Both the position numbers and the translations under genes were made by a program. A stretch of 64,000 bases of DNA, from the NCBI RefSeq assembly GCF_027595985.1, contig NC_073312.1:8126983-8190982 (forward strand). The letters are read 5' to 3'. Source of the DNA: Sorex araneus. Lineage: Eukaryota > Chordata > Mammalia > Eulipotyphla > Soricidae. Every line of letters starts with the position of its first letter. Within the stretch, counting starts at the first letter, position 1. Shown piece after piece: positions 46,111-58,100 of this stretch. Below the pieces are notes generated by a model that had not been told where the DNA came from, did not search any database, and worked only from the letters and a program-made list of their open reading frames with translations.

Positions 46111-49100
46111 CGCCGACCCTCTGACACCTTTTGCGCAGCGTGGTGGGACAGCTGCGTCCCTCTGAGCACGGGCGTGTGCACGGGGGCTTGGGGTTCGGTG
46201 AATCCTTCACCCCACAGCGCTGCGCCTGCACAGCAGGGGAAGCCGCTCGCTGTGAGGCAGCTGGTCCCAGCCGCAGCTGGAGAATCCCCCGGGTTCGGAG
46301 ACGCGGGCTCCCCGCAGCTGCCAATTCTGCGCACGCTGGTCCCTGTCTTGCGCACCTCCTAACTCATTTTTATGTGGTGAAGAGTGTGGATGGGATCTGG
46401 GGCGGGGGGGGCCTGCGTGGGGAACCCCACGATGGAGCGTCTCTGTGAGTTGTTTGGGGGCGCAGCTGCAAAATGGGAAAGGTAAGGACTGGCTCTCTGC
46501 TCTGGCTCTTTGCTCGGTGGTGGTAAACGGCCGGTTTGTTTCCCATCTGTCAAGTTGCGCAAATCACGTCAGGTCCCCTGAGCCCCAGCGAGGGAGGAGC
46601 TCAGCCCCCACACCAGAAGGACTCCCGGGGGTCATTAGGAAGAGCTGCTGCAGATGGTGGTCGCGGCGGCCCAGTGTCCTGGCCATGCACACACCTTCCC
46701 AGGGTCCTGGCTACTCAGCCTCACTTCTCCTTCTTGCGGGCTAATCCCAGCCCTGCAGAATCCCCGTAGGAGCCTGGACTCGGCCAAGCCACTGGGTCCC
46801 ATCCAAGCGGTATCACTCAGTGACCTTGGCCGAGCTGACTTGACCTCCGAGGCAATTGCTAAATGGTTAGGAAATTCGGGAACTAGTTACAGAGCCATAG
46901 GTAGCTTGCGAGTGACTATGGCAGGATGGAGACAACGGAGGCCGGCTAGTGTTATATATGATCCGTGTTTCTGGGGAAGCTGGTGCCCGGCTCTGCGGTG
47001 TGTCCGGTTCCCCATGTGTAAAGTGGATTTCCTGGGCTTGCGGATTAAATGCACTTTAAGTTTAATGAAGTCCCGAGCACAGCACCAACACACATGGCGA
47101 GCTCCTGCAAGGTGTCTGTTGTCTGTTACGGGGATGCCATGAGCAGACTTGGCTAGTTTGGGGGCTTGAAGTCTTCCACGTAGAACAAGTGGGCTTGAGG
47201 GGGATTCTTGTTTTTGGGGTGCTGTTTGGGGTTGGTTCGGGTCTTGCCCTCCAGTCACCAACTTGCTTAGTGATTGGTTGAAATCACAAAGGTCGAAAGT
47301 CAACCCCCTAACGGACAAATGTCCCTGAAGAAAGGACAAACAAGCAGCAGATGATAGAAGGAAGCAAAGGGGTGTGGGCCTGGAGGCCACTGAGTCCAGC
47401 CTAGTGACCACGGGACCCTGTACTGAATTTCTTTTCTTCTTCGGCATTGAAAAAAATTTGTCTTTGGACATCACTGGAGGTGCTCAGGGCTCCTTCTCGA
47501 CTCTGCACTCAGGGATCGTCCTGATGGGCCCAGCTGGGGTGCTGGACACGGAACTCTGGTCAGCTGCATGCAAGCCAAACGCCCCACCTGCTATCCTGCC
47601 TCTCGGCCCCGGGATTCCTTTTCTTAAAGAGGCTCTCTAGATCGCAGAAGGTCAGGCTGACAGAAGCTGGGTTTGTGCAGTGGGGACCTGCTTGGAGCTG
47701 GCCGGATGCCGCCTCCCTGAAGCGTCTGCTTGAGACGGTCTCAGCTCTTCAGGGTTATCGGGAAGCCGAGGGCTGGAGTACTTGCCCGAGTCCCGTGGTT
47801 CCTAGTGAGCCGCCTTTATTCTTCCGGAGGTTTCTCAGTGTTCAGGAACCCCCAAGGTGGGGAGAGGACGGTTGAAGGGGCTTCATCAGATGCAGCTTTT
47901 CAGAGCCCCCCACCCCCTCCTCACACACCTGCCGGCTCGGCCTTGGGGACCGAGGTGGTAGGAAGAGGATGGTGGTTTGTTTTTGGTTTTGATTTGGTGT
48001 GTTCTCGGTACCGGTGTTCAGGGCTTCCTCTTGGCTCTCTGCTCAGGAATCATTATCGGCGGTGCTCTGGGGTATATGGGTGCCCGGGGTTGAACCCAGG
48101 TTAGCCTCGTGCAAGGCAAGTGCCCTACCCACTGTGCTCTCTCTCTGGCCCCCAAGGTGGTGCCTTTCCGAGGATTTGATTATGAATCTTATTCCTTGAA
48201 GTGTGAAGGGCCAAGAAGGCTCGGTGCCACCCCCACCTGCACTGCTGATGGCAGCTGCTGGCGAGAGGAGTAAAGCCACAGCCTGTACCACGTAAAGCCT
48301 CTGTGCCCGGCGGCCACCACTCTGCCCCTTTCGGCAAGCAGTGACCTCCAGAAGGGTCTTGTGTGTTGGGACAGTGCTCCACATGGAGTGATGCCTTTCA
48401 GCTGGAGCAGCGGTACAGTGGTTAGGGCACTGGCCTTGCGTGCGGCTGTGGCTGTGATAGTGGTCCAGATCCAGGTTACCTGAGCACGTCTAGGAGTCAC
48501 CTCTGAGCACAGATCAGGAGTTCCCTGCTGAGAACAGAGTCGGGAGTCCCCCTGAGCACAGAGTCAAGAGTCCTTCCTGGGGCTGGAGAGATAGCACAGT
48601 GGGTAGGGCGTTTGCCTTGCACACGGCCGACCTGGGTTCAAATCCCAGCATCCCATATGGTCCCCTGAGCACGGCCAGGGGTAATTCCTGAGTGCAAAGC
48701 CAGGAGTAACACCTGTGCATCGCCAGGTGTGACCCAAAAAGCAAAAAAAAAAAAAAAAAAAAGAGTCCTTCCTGAGCGCCACCACTCTTGCGTTGGGAAA
48801 CTGAGAGATGATCAGAAGGTGCTGTTGCTTAGTTGTTGTGGGATGGAGGAAGGAGGGAGGGGGGAAGGGGAGAGAGACGCACAGACAGGGGTGTGGAGAT
48901 GGGCGTCCTGCCGGCTTCTCAGGACTTGGGTGGGAGGCCTGGGGCTGGCCTGCTCGGGAGCAGAGCTGTCCCGGGGGAGATGCAGCGGACAGGGCTGCGG
49001 GGCCGGAACCAGGAGGCCCTGGGGCAAGGCTGAGGACAGCCTGGGCTGAGGGGCACAGGGGGCGATGTCCAGCTCTGAGGGGAGAGGGGGCAGCCGGGCA

Positions 49101-52100
49101 GCGGGACTGGGAGGGAGGGAGCCCCGGGAGGGGTCCTGAGCTCCTCACGGAGGCCTTGAGAGAGGAGAACTTGTTTGGAGGGAAGTGGGTCCCCGGAAGC
49201 CTGTGGGGCTGTTTCGCTCCAGGAGACTCCCCTGAAAGTGCTTATCAGGCAGCACAGCACTGCTGTCACGGCTCCGAGGGCGGTGCGGGGGCGGGGGGCC
49301 GCCAGCCTGGCCGCTGCAGGGCACAGCTATCTGGGGGAAGCAGGAAAACCGATGAGCATAAATTTAGTGCAGTTTACACCATCTGCCCCGTGCCCAGCTG
49401 GGCGCCACCAGGGCATGACTCGACCCGGGCTGGGGGGGAAACTACCCCGGCAGCTTGAAGAAATGGCCCAGCCACAGCCCTGCCTCAGTTTCCAGAGTTC
49501 CTCTTTCCTTTTCTTTGACCACACCCCGCTGTGCTCAGGGATCCCTCCTGGTGGTTCCCGGGGACCGTCTGTGGTCCGGGGGATCGACCCCGGGGCGCAG
49601 GGTTGCATGCAAGGCACCGGCCCACCCTGCCCCACTCCAGCCCCGGAGGGCCGGACTCAGCGGGGACGTGTGTGGGGGCTGTGTGGGCAGTGGGGGCGTC
49701 TGGGCGGAGGGCGCCCCCGGGCCTGCAGCCCTGCCGGTGGTGTCTGCAGAGGGAGTTTCCCAGGAAGCTGGCAGCCAGGGTTCAAGCCAAGACGTTACGT
49801 GGCTCTGAGGACCGATTTGGAAATTAAAGCTTGAGCACAGCCACACGTCCGGCCCCGTCCCAGGGGCTTGTGGGATCCTGACAGCAGGGAGGCTGCAGGG
49901 GGGCAGGGGTGGGGGCTGAGGGCAGGCAGAGATGTTCCCCTCTGGAACTCTTTTTTTTTCTTTGCTTTTTGGGTCACACCCGGCGATGCCCAGGGGTTAC
50001 TCCTGGCTCTGCACTCAGGAATCACCCCTGGTGGTGCTCAGGGGACCATGTGGGATGCTGGGAATCAAACCCGGATCGGCCGCGTGCAAGGCAAACGCCC
50101 TCCCCGCTGTACTATCACTCCAGCCCCTAGACAAGCATTTTTACAGTGTTCTGATTCATAATTCTGAAGGCTGCTTTTTTCAAATGAGTTTTAAGGGCCA
50201 AAGAGAGAGATGCTAGTAGTTCCAGAACTTGCCTTGCGTGTGGCTGTCCTGGTTTGATCTCTAGCGTGTGGTCCCCTGAGCACTGCCAGGAGTAACCCCT
50301 GGATTACTGGTTGGGTATGACCCACAATTTTATTTTTTAATTTTTTTATTTTTTTTGCTATTTGGGTCACACCCAGCGATGCCCAGGGGTTACTCCTGGC
50401 TCTGCACTCAGGCATTAGCCCTGGTGGTGCTCAGGGGACCATATGGGATGCTGGGATTCGAACCCGGGTTGGCCGGGTGCAAGGCAGACGCCCTCCCCGC
50501 TGTGCTATCGCTCCAGCCACACCCCCCCCCCCCCCCCGGTAACTTTGAATGGATGTGATTGTAGTGTTGGGCCTCCACACCCCAGAGGCTCAGGAGATAG
50601 TGTGAGCGGTAGAACGCAGGCTGCAGAGGTGAGGTGCTGATTTTGATGCCCGGCACCCCGTGCCCCCCTCCCCCCCCGTGACTGCCCCTCCACGCATTGC
50701 ATATCTGCTGTGGTCTAACTCTTGCCACAGCTCCCTGGGGGGTCACGCTGCTCCCTGGCCCTCTTGCTTCTTGCCCGGCGACTGCGGCCTGTGGACAGAC
50801 AGTCCCGGTAGCGGGTCTCAGGTTGAGGCTCATGGGCAAGAAGGCCCTGGTCATTGCTGGTCTCACCCTTCCTTCCCCTCCACTCCCCCTCCCCTTCTCT
50901 CCCTCCCCTTTCCCGCTCCTCCCCTCCTCTTCCCTCCCCTCCTCTTCCCTCCCCTTCCCTCCCCTCCCCTTTCTTTCCTTCCCCTCCCCTTTGCTTACAT
51001 TCCTTTTCCTTCCCCTTCCCTCTCTTCCTCTCCCCTCTTCACCTCCCATCCCCTCCCCTCTTCACCTCCCCTTCCCTTCCCTTCCTTTCCCTCCTCTCCT
51101 CTGCCCTCCCCTGCCCTCCCCTGCCCTCCCCTGCCTCCCCTCCCCTTCCCTTTCCCTTCTGTTCCCTTCCCTCCTCTCCCCTCCTTTCCTTTTCTTTCCT
51201 CTCCTCCTCCCTCCCCTCCCCTTCCCTTCCCTCCCCTCCCCTCCCCTTCCCTTCTGTTCCCTTCCCTCCTCTCCCCTCCTTTCCTTTTCTTTCCTCTCCT
51301 CCTCCTCCTCCCTTCCCTTCCCTCCCTCTCCCCCCTTCAGCTGTACCACCTCCAGGGAACCCCAGCTCCTCCACATTCCTGCTACTTCTTTTGAAAAAGC
51401 AAAGGTTGTTTTGTTTTTTTTTTCCACGAGGGCAGGGGGCACACACGTTGAGGCACGCCTGGAGAACTCTGTGCTCCCCTGGTGCTTGGGAGACCACGCA
51501 GTGCTGGACTCAAAGGAGCTTGGCCAGGCAAGCACCTGACCCGCTGCACTGCCTCTCCAGCCCAGAGCAAGGGGACTCAGCGCTGGTGCCTCAGTTTCCT
51601 CATCTGTAAAATGAGCCGATGATGGACTCAGTGCCGGTGCTTGCTGGGAAGCCGAGGAAGGTTCCGCTCTGTACATGCGTCTTTTCTTTGGATCTGGGCG
51701 GGGGCGCGCCCCGCGGCCTCACTCTGGGGCTGCTCTCAGCTGGTCTGGGTTGCCCCGGGCCCTCGGAGCGATGCTGCACCCCAGCCTTTTGGGTTTTCTC
51801 CATCCCTGTGTCTTCTCGCTGTCGTCCCCCTCACTGTCCCCCAGTCTGTCAGGAAGCAGCGACCCATCTGGGCCTGCCAGAGCCGCCTCCCGCCCCACTT
51901 GCCCTGCCACCTGGCTGCCCGCTGTGCCTCACCTGCAGATGCCCGGGGCGGCCCCCGACAGCCCGTGTGCAGACGACACCTTGGGGTGCAGTGAAACAAG
52001 GGTGCCCGCACCCTGCCGAGCGGGGGAGGGGAGGGGACACGTGGTGAGGAATAGGGTGCCCTGGGGCTCTGCGAGCGCAGGACAGCAGGGCAGGGTCTCA

Positions 52101-55100
52101 CCCCCTACACCCCGGGGGCCCCCGAGTAGTTTTATTCCTGCCAAGAACGCGGGGGCTCTCCGAAGCAGCCGTCGCTTCCTTCCCCCCGGGGGGAAACTGG
52201 AAACCAGTGGCCATCTGGCGTTTCGGCCACTCGAAAGAGGATGTTGGGGCTTGTTTTGCCTTCGGACCCGAGTGCTCACGAGCCCCGCAGCCCTGGCCTG
52301 TCTGGAGAAAGCAGCCATGAGACGGCCGCGGAGCCGGGGGGCTGTGTGGAGCGCTGCAGGTGAACCCCCGGGCATGGAGCGTAAGGAGGAGCCCCCACCC
52401 CTTGGGAGGGGTGCACAGTTTGCTTGCTTGCCTTCTAGCGGGGCAGCGGTGGGGCCGAGCTGGAGCCAGTGGGGAGTGTCCCTGGAAGGCCGAGGGGCCA
52501 CAGACCCCATGTGGGCATGGCCCAGAGGCGATGCTGATTTTGAGCCGAGCTGACCCACCCCCAGCCCTTTCCATGAGGGCACTTGTGTGGATTTCGACTT
52601 TTTCATTCTTCCCTCGGGTTTCCTGCTCCAGACAGTCCAGGAAAATCTCCCCGTGAGGGGCCAGCCTGCCTGCAGCCCGGCGCGCAGAAGCTCCACGCTG
52701 CAACCCGTAAACACCCCGGGCAGATTTGGATAGCGCCTTTCCGTGACCCACTTTCTCCGGAGCCGGGCCCAAAGCGTCGCTTGCACAAAGTGACTTTTTC
52801 TGCTGCTAAGTTCGGATGGGTGGCTGACTCTCTTCCTCCTGCCATTCTTTCCCTCTCCCTCCCACCGTCTCTTTCTTTTTTCCCGTCTGTTTCTCTGTCT
52901 TTCTCCCTCTTTTTCTTTTTTTTTTTATTCTGCCTCTGTCTCCCTCCCTCTCTTTCTTGTCTGTCTCTCTTCCTCTCTTTTTTTCTCGCTCCCTCCCTCC
53001 CTTTCTTTCTTTTTTTGTTTTTCCTGTCTCTCTGTCTGTCTCTTCCAACCTCCCCCTCTTTCTTTCTTTTTCTAAATATATGTGCTGTGTTTGATGTGGC
53101 CCAGGTGATGGGGGGGGGGTGTCGCCTGTGTTTTGTGGGGTGCGTACTCCTCCGGAGAATTTTAAAGGAGTCTGGTGTGGGTGTTGGTGTGTGTCGTGCT
53201 GAATCAGCGTCGACTTCCGGGGGACGCATCTGTGCCTCCTGTTTAGTTTGTTTTCTTTCTCTACTTGGGTCTTGGGGTCTCTCCGGACAGTGTTTGGGGG
53301 ACTGTGCCGGGCCGGGCATCCATCCTGGCTTGGCTGTGTGCACGGCCAGCACCTCCCCCCGCTGTGCTGTCTCTCTGGCCTGTTGTTTGTGCTCTTGAGA
53401 GGGCTCTGAGGTTTGGGGGGTCCTGAAGGCAGACCTTCAGCGATGTAAATGCCAGAGCGGCGAGGACCTGGAGTGCAGATAATTCTGAAAGGCGGTTTGC
53501 AGGGGCAGGCCGGCCGGGCGCGCACACACTGCGCGGACGCCCTGTAGGGACCAGGCCGTGGGCACCGAGCGCTGCAGGCGGGTTGGGAACGTGGATGTCC
53601 AAGAACTGGGCGTCTGGAGAAGTCTCCGATAGGCCTGACATCATCGCATCAATAAATAATGCGGCCGGGCCGTAATCTGCTGCGAGCAGCCAGCCGCGGC
53701 CATCTGTGCGCGAGGCTGAGCCGGGCACGGGGATAATGGCTTTTGGCTTTCACGGAGCCCAGAAACCGCAGGGAGCGGCCTCAGGTAAGCCGAGAGGGGC
53801 TGAGCACTGTGCGCGCGCGGATGGCGCAGTCCCCAGAGTCTGGGTCTGCGTGGACCAGACCCGCCCGGCGATTCCGCCCTCCCCCGGCAGGCGCTGGCTT
53901 CCTCCTGGACAGGCCGCGTCCTGGCCGCCGGGCGGGCAATCACAGCACACAGCCGAAGAGGCCGGCCGTGCCTCAGGAGCTAAGCCCCTGGCCTCAGTTT
54001 CCCCATCGGCCAAATGAAGAGGGTGATTTAACCCCTCAGGGTCACCCGGAGCCAGGTGGCTTGGCCTGCATCAAGGCGCCAGGCCAAGCCCAGCACCTTG
54101 TCAGCGGCTCCCAGTGCTGTGATTTTTAGCGCAGGACAGACTCCTGGAAGAGGCGTTTATTGAGCAGCGGGAGTTAGGGCCGGGGGCTAGGCCCACTGTG
54201 AGCGTGCGGCCTCTTGTGCCCGACCCAGATTTTATTCCCGGTACCACGTGGTTGGTATCACCGGGGCCAGGTCTGGACTCCGGAGCTTTTCTGGGTCCCA
54301 GCAGACGTGCCCGGAAGCCCCCAGCACCTCCAGGCTGCTGGGACAGCAGTGCTCCCACAGACCCTTGCGGTGTGCCCAGAGCCTGGTTGGCCAAGCTTGA
54401 GGACCCCTTGGAAGATCCCTCCCCAAAGAAAAAAAGTGCCTGGGGGGCTGGAGTGATAGCACAGCGGGTAGGGCAGTTTGCCTTGCACGCGGCCGACCGG
54501 GGTTCGATTCCCAGCATCCCATAGGGTCCCTCAGCACTGCCAGGAGTAATTCCTGAGTGCAGAGCCAGGAGTAACCCCTGTGCATCGCTGGGTGAGACCC
54601 GAAAAGCAAAAAAAAAGAAAAAAAGTGCCTGAAAAAAATCCTCTAGAATTTTTTAGAGGAACCAGAGGGGGAGATCAAAGTTGTTTATCTATTTTAAATT
54701 TTTTAAATTAATTAATTAATTAATTGCTTATTTTGGCCACACAGGGCAGTGCTCCAGGGTCACTCCTGGCTCTGCACTCAGGCATCACTCCTGGCGGTGC
54801 TCGGGGGATCCTATGGGATGCCGGGGAGATCAAACTCAGGATGGGCGTGTGCGGGGTGAGTGCCCGCCCCGCTGTGCTATTGCTCTGGTCCCTGTGTTTT
54901 TAATTTCTTTAGTGGCACAAGCGTTTTGCGACGGAACTAAACAACAGGGAAAATAAACAGGGCTGAACGAAACGGAGACACAGGTCACCCACAGCTCCTG
55001 ACAAGCTGCGGGGGTGCTGGCAGAGCCATGGGGGACACGCTCGCCTTCTGTCCCTCCCCGTGCTCGGAACCTGCTTTCCTGTCCCGCCCATCACATGTGG

Positions 55101-58100
55101 TTTCTATGGGGAGGGCAGTGCTCAGGGGTCACGCCCAGCTGCACGCTTGGGAGGTTGCTCTCAGCAGAGCTCAGGGGACCCTGTGGTGCTGGGAACCAAA
55201 CCAGGATCTCCTACCTGCAAGGCAAGTGTCCGAACCCCGACATTATCTCTCCGACCCCAAGGTTAAGTTGGTTTTTTTTTTTGGGTCACACCCAGCGATG
55301 CTCAGGGGTTACTCCTGGCTTTGCACTCAGGAATTGCTCCTGGAAGTGCTTGGGGGACCCTATGGGATGCCGGGGATCAAACCCGGGTCGGCCGAGTGCA
55401 AGGCAAACGCCCTACCCGCTGTGCTATCGCTCCGGCCCCAGTTTTTTTTTTTTTTTTTGCTTTTTGGGTCACACCCGGTGATGCACAGGGGTCACTCCTG
55501 GCTCATGCACTCAGGAATTACTCCTGGCCGTGCTCGGGGGACCCTATGGGATGCTGGGATTCGAACCCGGGTTGGCCTCGTGCAAGGCAAATGTCCTACC
55601 CGCTGTGCTATCGCTCCAGCCCCCAAGGTTAAGTTCTGAAGTTGGTTTCTATCACTCCCGCCATCCCTGTGGTATGGACTCAAAGGGAACTGAAATGATT
55701 CGGAAGCTCGTTCCTGCACGGGAACAGTGGGCGTGTCCTGAGCCGTGTCTAGTGCTGGGCGGTGTGGGTGGTGTGGGCAGTGTGGCTCTGGGCCTGGGCC
55801 CTCGGAGGTGGGGGATACGGCTGGGAGAAGAGACATTCGACATGTTGGCGTTTTCAAGCACGGTTCCATCCAGATCTGTCTCCACGGCTACCCGGCAAGG
55901 ATTAAGAACACAGATGCTGGGAGCAGCGCTGTCACTGTGGGGAGGGCCCTTTCCCTGCATGTGGCCGACCTGGGTTCGGTCCCTGGCACTTGCAGATGGT
56001 TCCCCAAGCCCCGTCAGGAGTGACCTCAGGGTGCAGAGTCAGGAGGGAGCCCTGCGCACCGCTGGGGGTGGCCCAAAAACAAAAAAAAAGAAGAAAAAAA
56101 AAGTAAAGGGAAAAAACCGTGTACTCGAGACTCCGATGACCAAAGTGCAGCCCAGTGGCTGGAGTGCTGAGCCCGTCTTCCGCTATATTATGCTCCGTCA
56201 AAGGGGACAGAGCTGACTGGGGTTGGGGGCAGGGCAGCACAGGGGTTGCTCCTGGCGCTGCTCGGATCGGACCGGGTGGCTGCGTGCACGGGGAGCACCT
56301 GAACCTCCGGGCAGTCGCTCAGGCCCAGTGACCGGGTGTTGAGTGTGAATCTTTTTGTCCTCATGGCAGCTGGCAGAGGAATCCTCGAGCAGCGTGACCT
56401 GCGGCTGGAGGGGGGCTGGTGACGGGGGAGAGTGGGTCCCTGCGCCAGGGGGCTGAGGGGCTGCTTTGTTCTGCGTGCTTTGGGGTCCGTGGGAATCCAC
56501 CGGCCATGTTTATGTGCAGGGCTGGGTGGCAGTGAACCCCGAGTGTGGTTTGGTTCACTGTGGAAAGTCAGGAGTTGGGGCTGGAGCGATAGCACAGCGG
56601 GGAGGGCGTTTGCCTCGCACGCGGCTGACCCAGGTTCGATTCCCAGCATCCCATATGGTGCCCCAAGCACCGCCAGGGGTAATTCCTGAGTGCAGAGCCA
56701 GGAGTAACGCCTGAGCATTGCCGGGTGTGACCCTCAAAAACAAGCACTGTAGCACTGCCGTCCCATTGTTCACCGATTTGCTGGAGTGGGCACCAGTAAT
56801 GTCTCCATTGTGAGACTTGTTGTTACTGTTTGTGGCATATGAATACACCACTGGTAGCTTGCCAGGCTCTGCCAGGCAGACAGGATACTCTCGGTAGCTT
56901 GCTGGGCTCGCCGAGAGGGACGGGAGAATTGAACCCAGGTCGGCCGAGTGCAAGGCAAAAACGCCCTACCCACTGTGCTATCGCTCCAATCTGACCCAAA
57001 AAAGAAAAAAAAAGAGAGTGAGAAAGTCAAGAGTTGGGGGCGCTGTCGCTGTCCAACTGAGGCTCAAATGGGTTGTTTCTGTTGGTTGTTTTGGGGTCAC
57101 CTGTGGCTGTGCTCGGGGCTTACTTCTGACTCTGGGATCTCTTCAGGGCCAGACGTGGTGCCGGGGATCAAACCCGGGTGCACTCTGCCTTCACATCTCT
57201 GGCCTCCAGGGTTCTGCGGCCGCCAGGGGAAACTGCAGCCACCATGGGTGGGTGGCCCCGGGCCCCTGTGCCCCTCTCCCCTGCAGCCTCTGTTTCAGGT
57301 CTGCCAGGAAAACCGAGTCTGGGGTCCCACTGTGAGCCTTGGGGACAGAGGGAGGATTAGTCATGATGAGCTCTGAAGCAGAAATCTCTTTACTGTGCTT
57401 GGGGTACACCTGTCACTATTTGGGGAATACTTCCGAGTCTGTGCCTGGGGGGGGGGTCACTCCAGCAGTGTTTAGGGGATCACGCGGTGCCACGTGTAAG
57501 GGAAGAGCCTTGATTTCACCACCTCTCTCGCTCCAGCCGTCCTCACGGTGTGATCTCTGAATTCGACGTCTCAAGTTGGCCATTTCAGCATCGGCCAGTT
57601 TTTTGTCTTTTGTTTTTTGTCATTGTTGTTACACCCAGTGATGCTGTGGGGGCCAGTCCTGCCTCTGCCTGCAGGAAGTACTCCTGATGTCATTGTATGA
57701 CTGAAACCCAGTCATGAGCCACTCTGTAACTCTATAGCTCACTGTGATTCAATTACAAAATCAAATCAAATCAAATCCTCCTGGTGTTGCTCAGGGGACC
57801 GTATGGGATGGCAGCCACCAACCTGGCTTGGCACGTGCAGGGCAAGTGTTTCACCTGCTGCACTCATCCCTCCAGCCCATCGCTGGCCAGTTTTATCTCC
57901 GTGAACGAAAGCGTGGCTTTGAGATGCCTCCCGTTAGTGGACCGTCGGGGGGAGTTGTCTTGGCTGTGAAAACGACATCCCTGGCGTCCCCATCCTCTGC
58001 CTTGCTCTCGTGGCTTCTGGTCGAGCTTTGTCTAGCCCAAGGCTAGAGGGTGTCTGAAATCCAGGTGTCCTCCGGGATGCCAGAGGAATGAGTGTGTGTG

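Noticed and set aside
44306..46324. A 672-codon open frame on the minus strand across the RGS10 CpG island, plus several long plus-strand frames there
   Set aside because: Pro/Ala/Arg/Gly-rich translation without domains. GC-rich DNA lacks stop codons by chance, and the only recognisable peptide in the island is RGS10 exon 1a on the other strand.
46427..46445. ATGGAGC|gtctct as the RGS10 short-isoform first exon
   Set aside because: The donor is poor; the same ATGGAGC at 52374 has a strong gtaagg donor and fits better.
46887..47474. 195-codon minus-strand frame in RGS10 intron 1
   Set aside because: No recognised domain, no splice or promoter support, and part of it runs into SINE-derived sequence.
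50660..51609. Long Pro/Ser/Leu-rich open frames across the pyrimidine tract
   Set aside because: Produced by CCCTT repeats; low complexity, no start context or splice structure.
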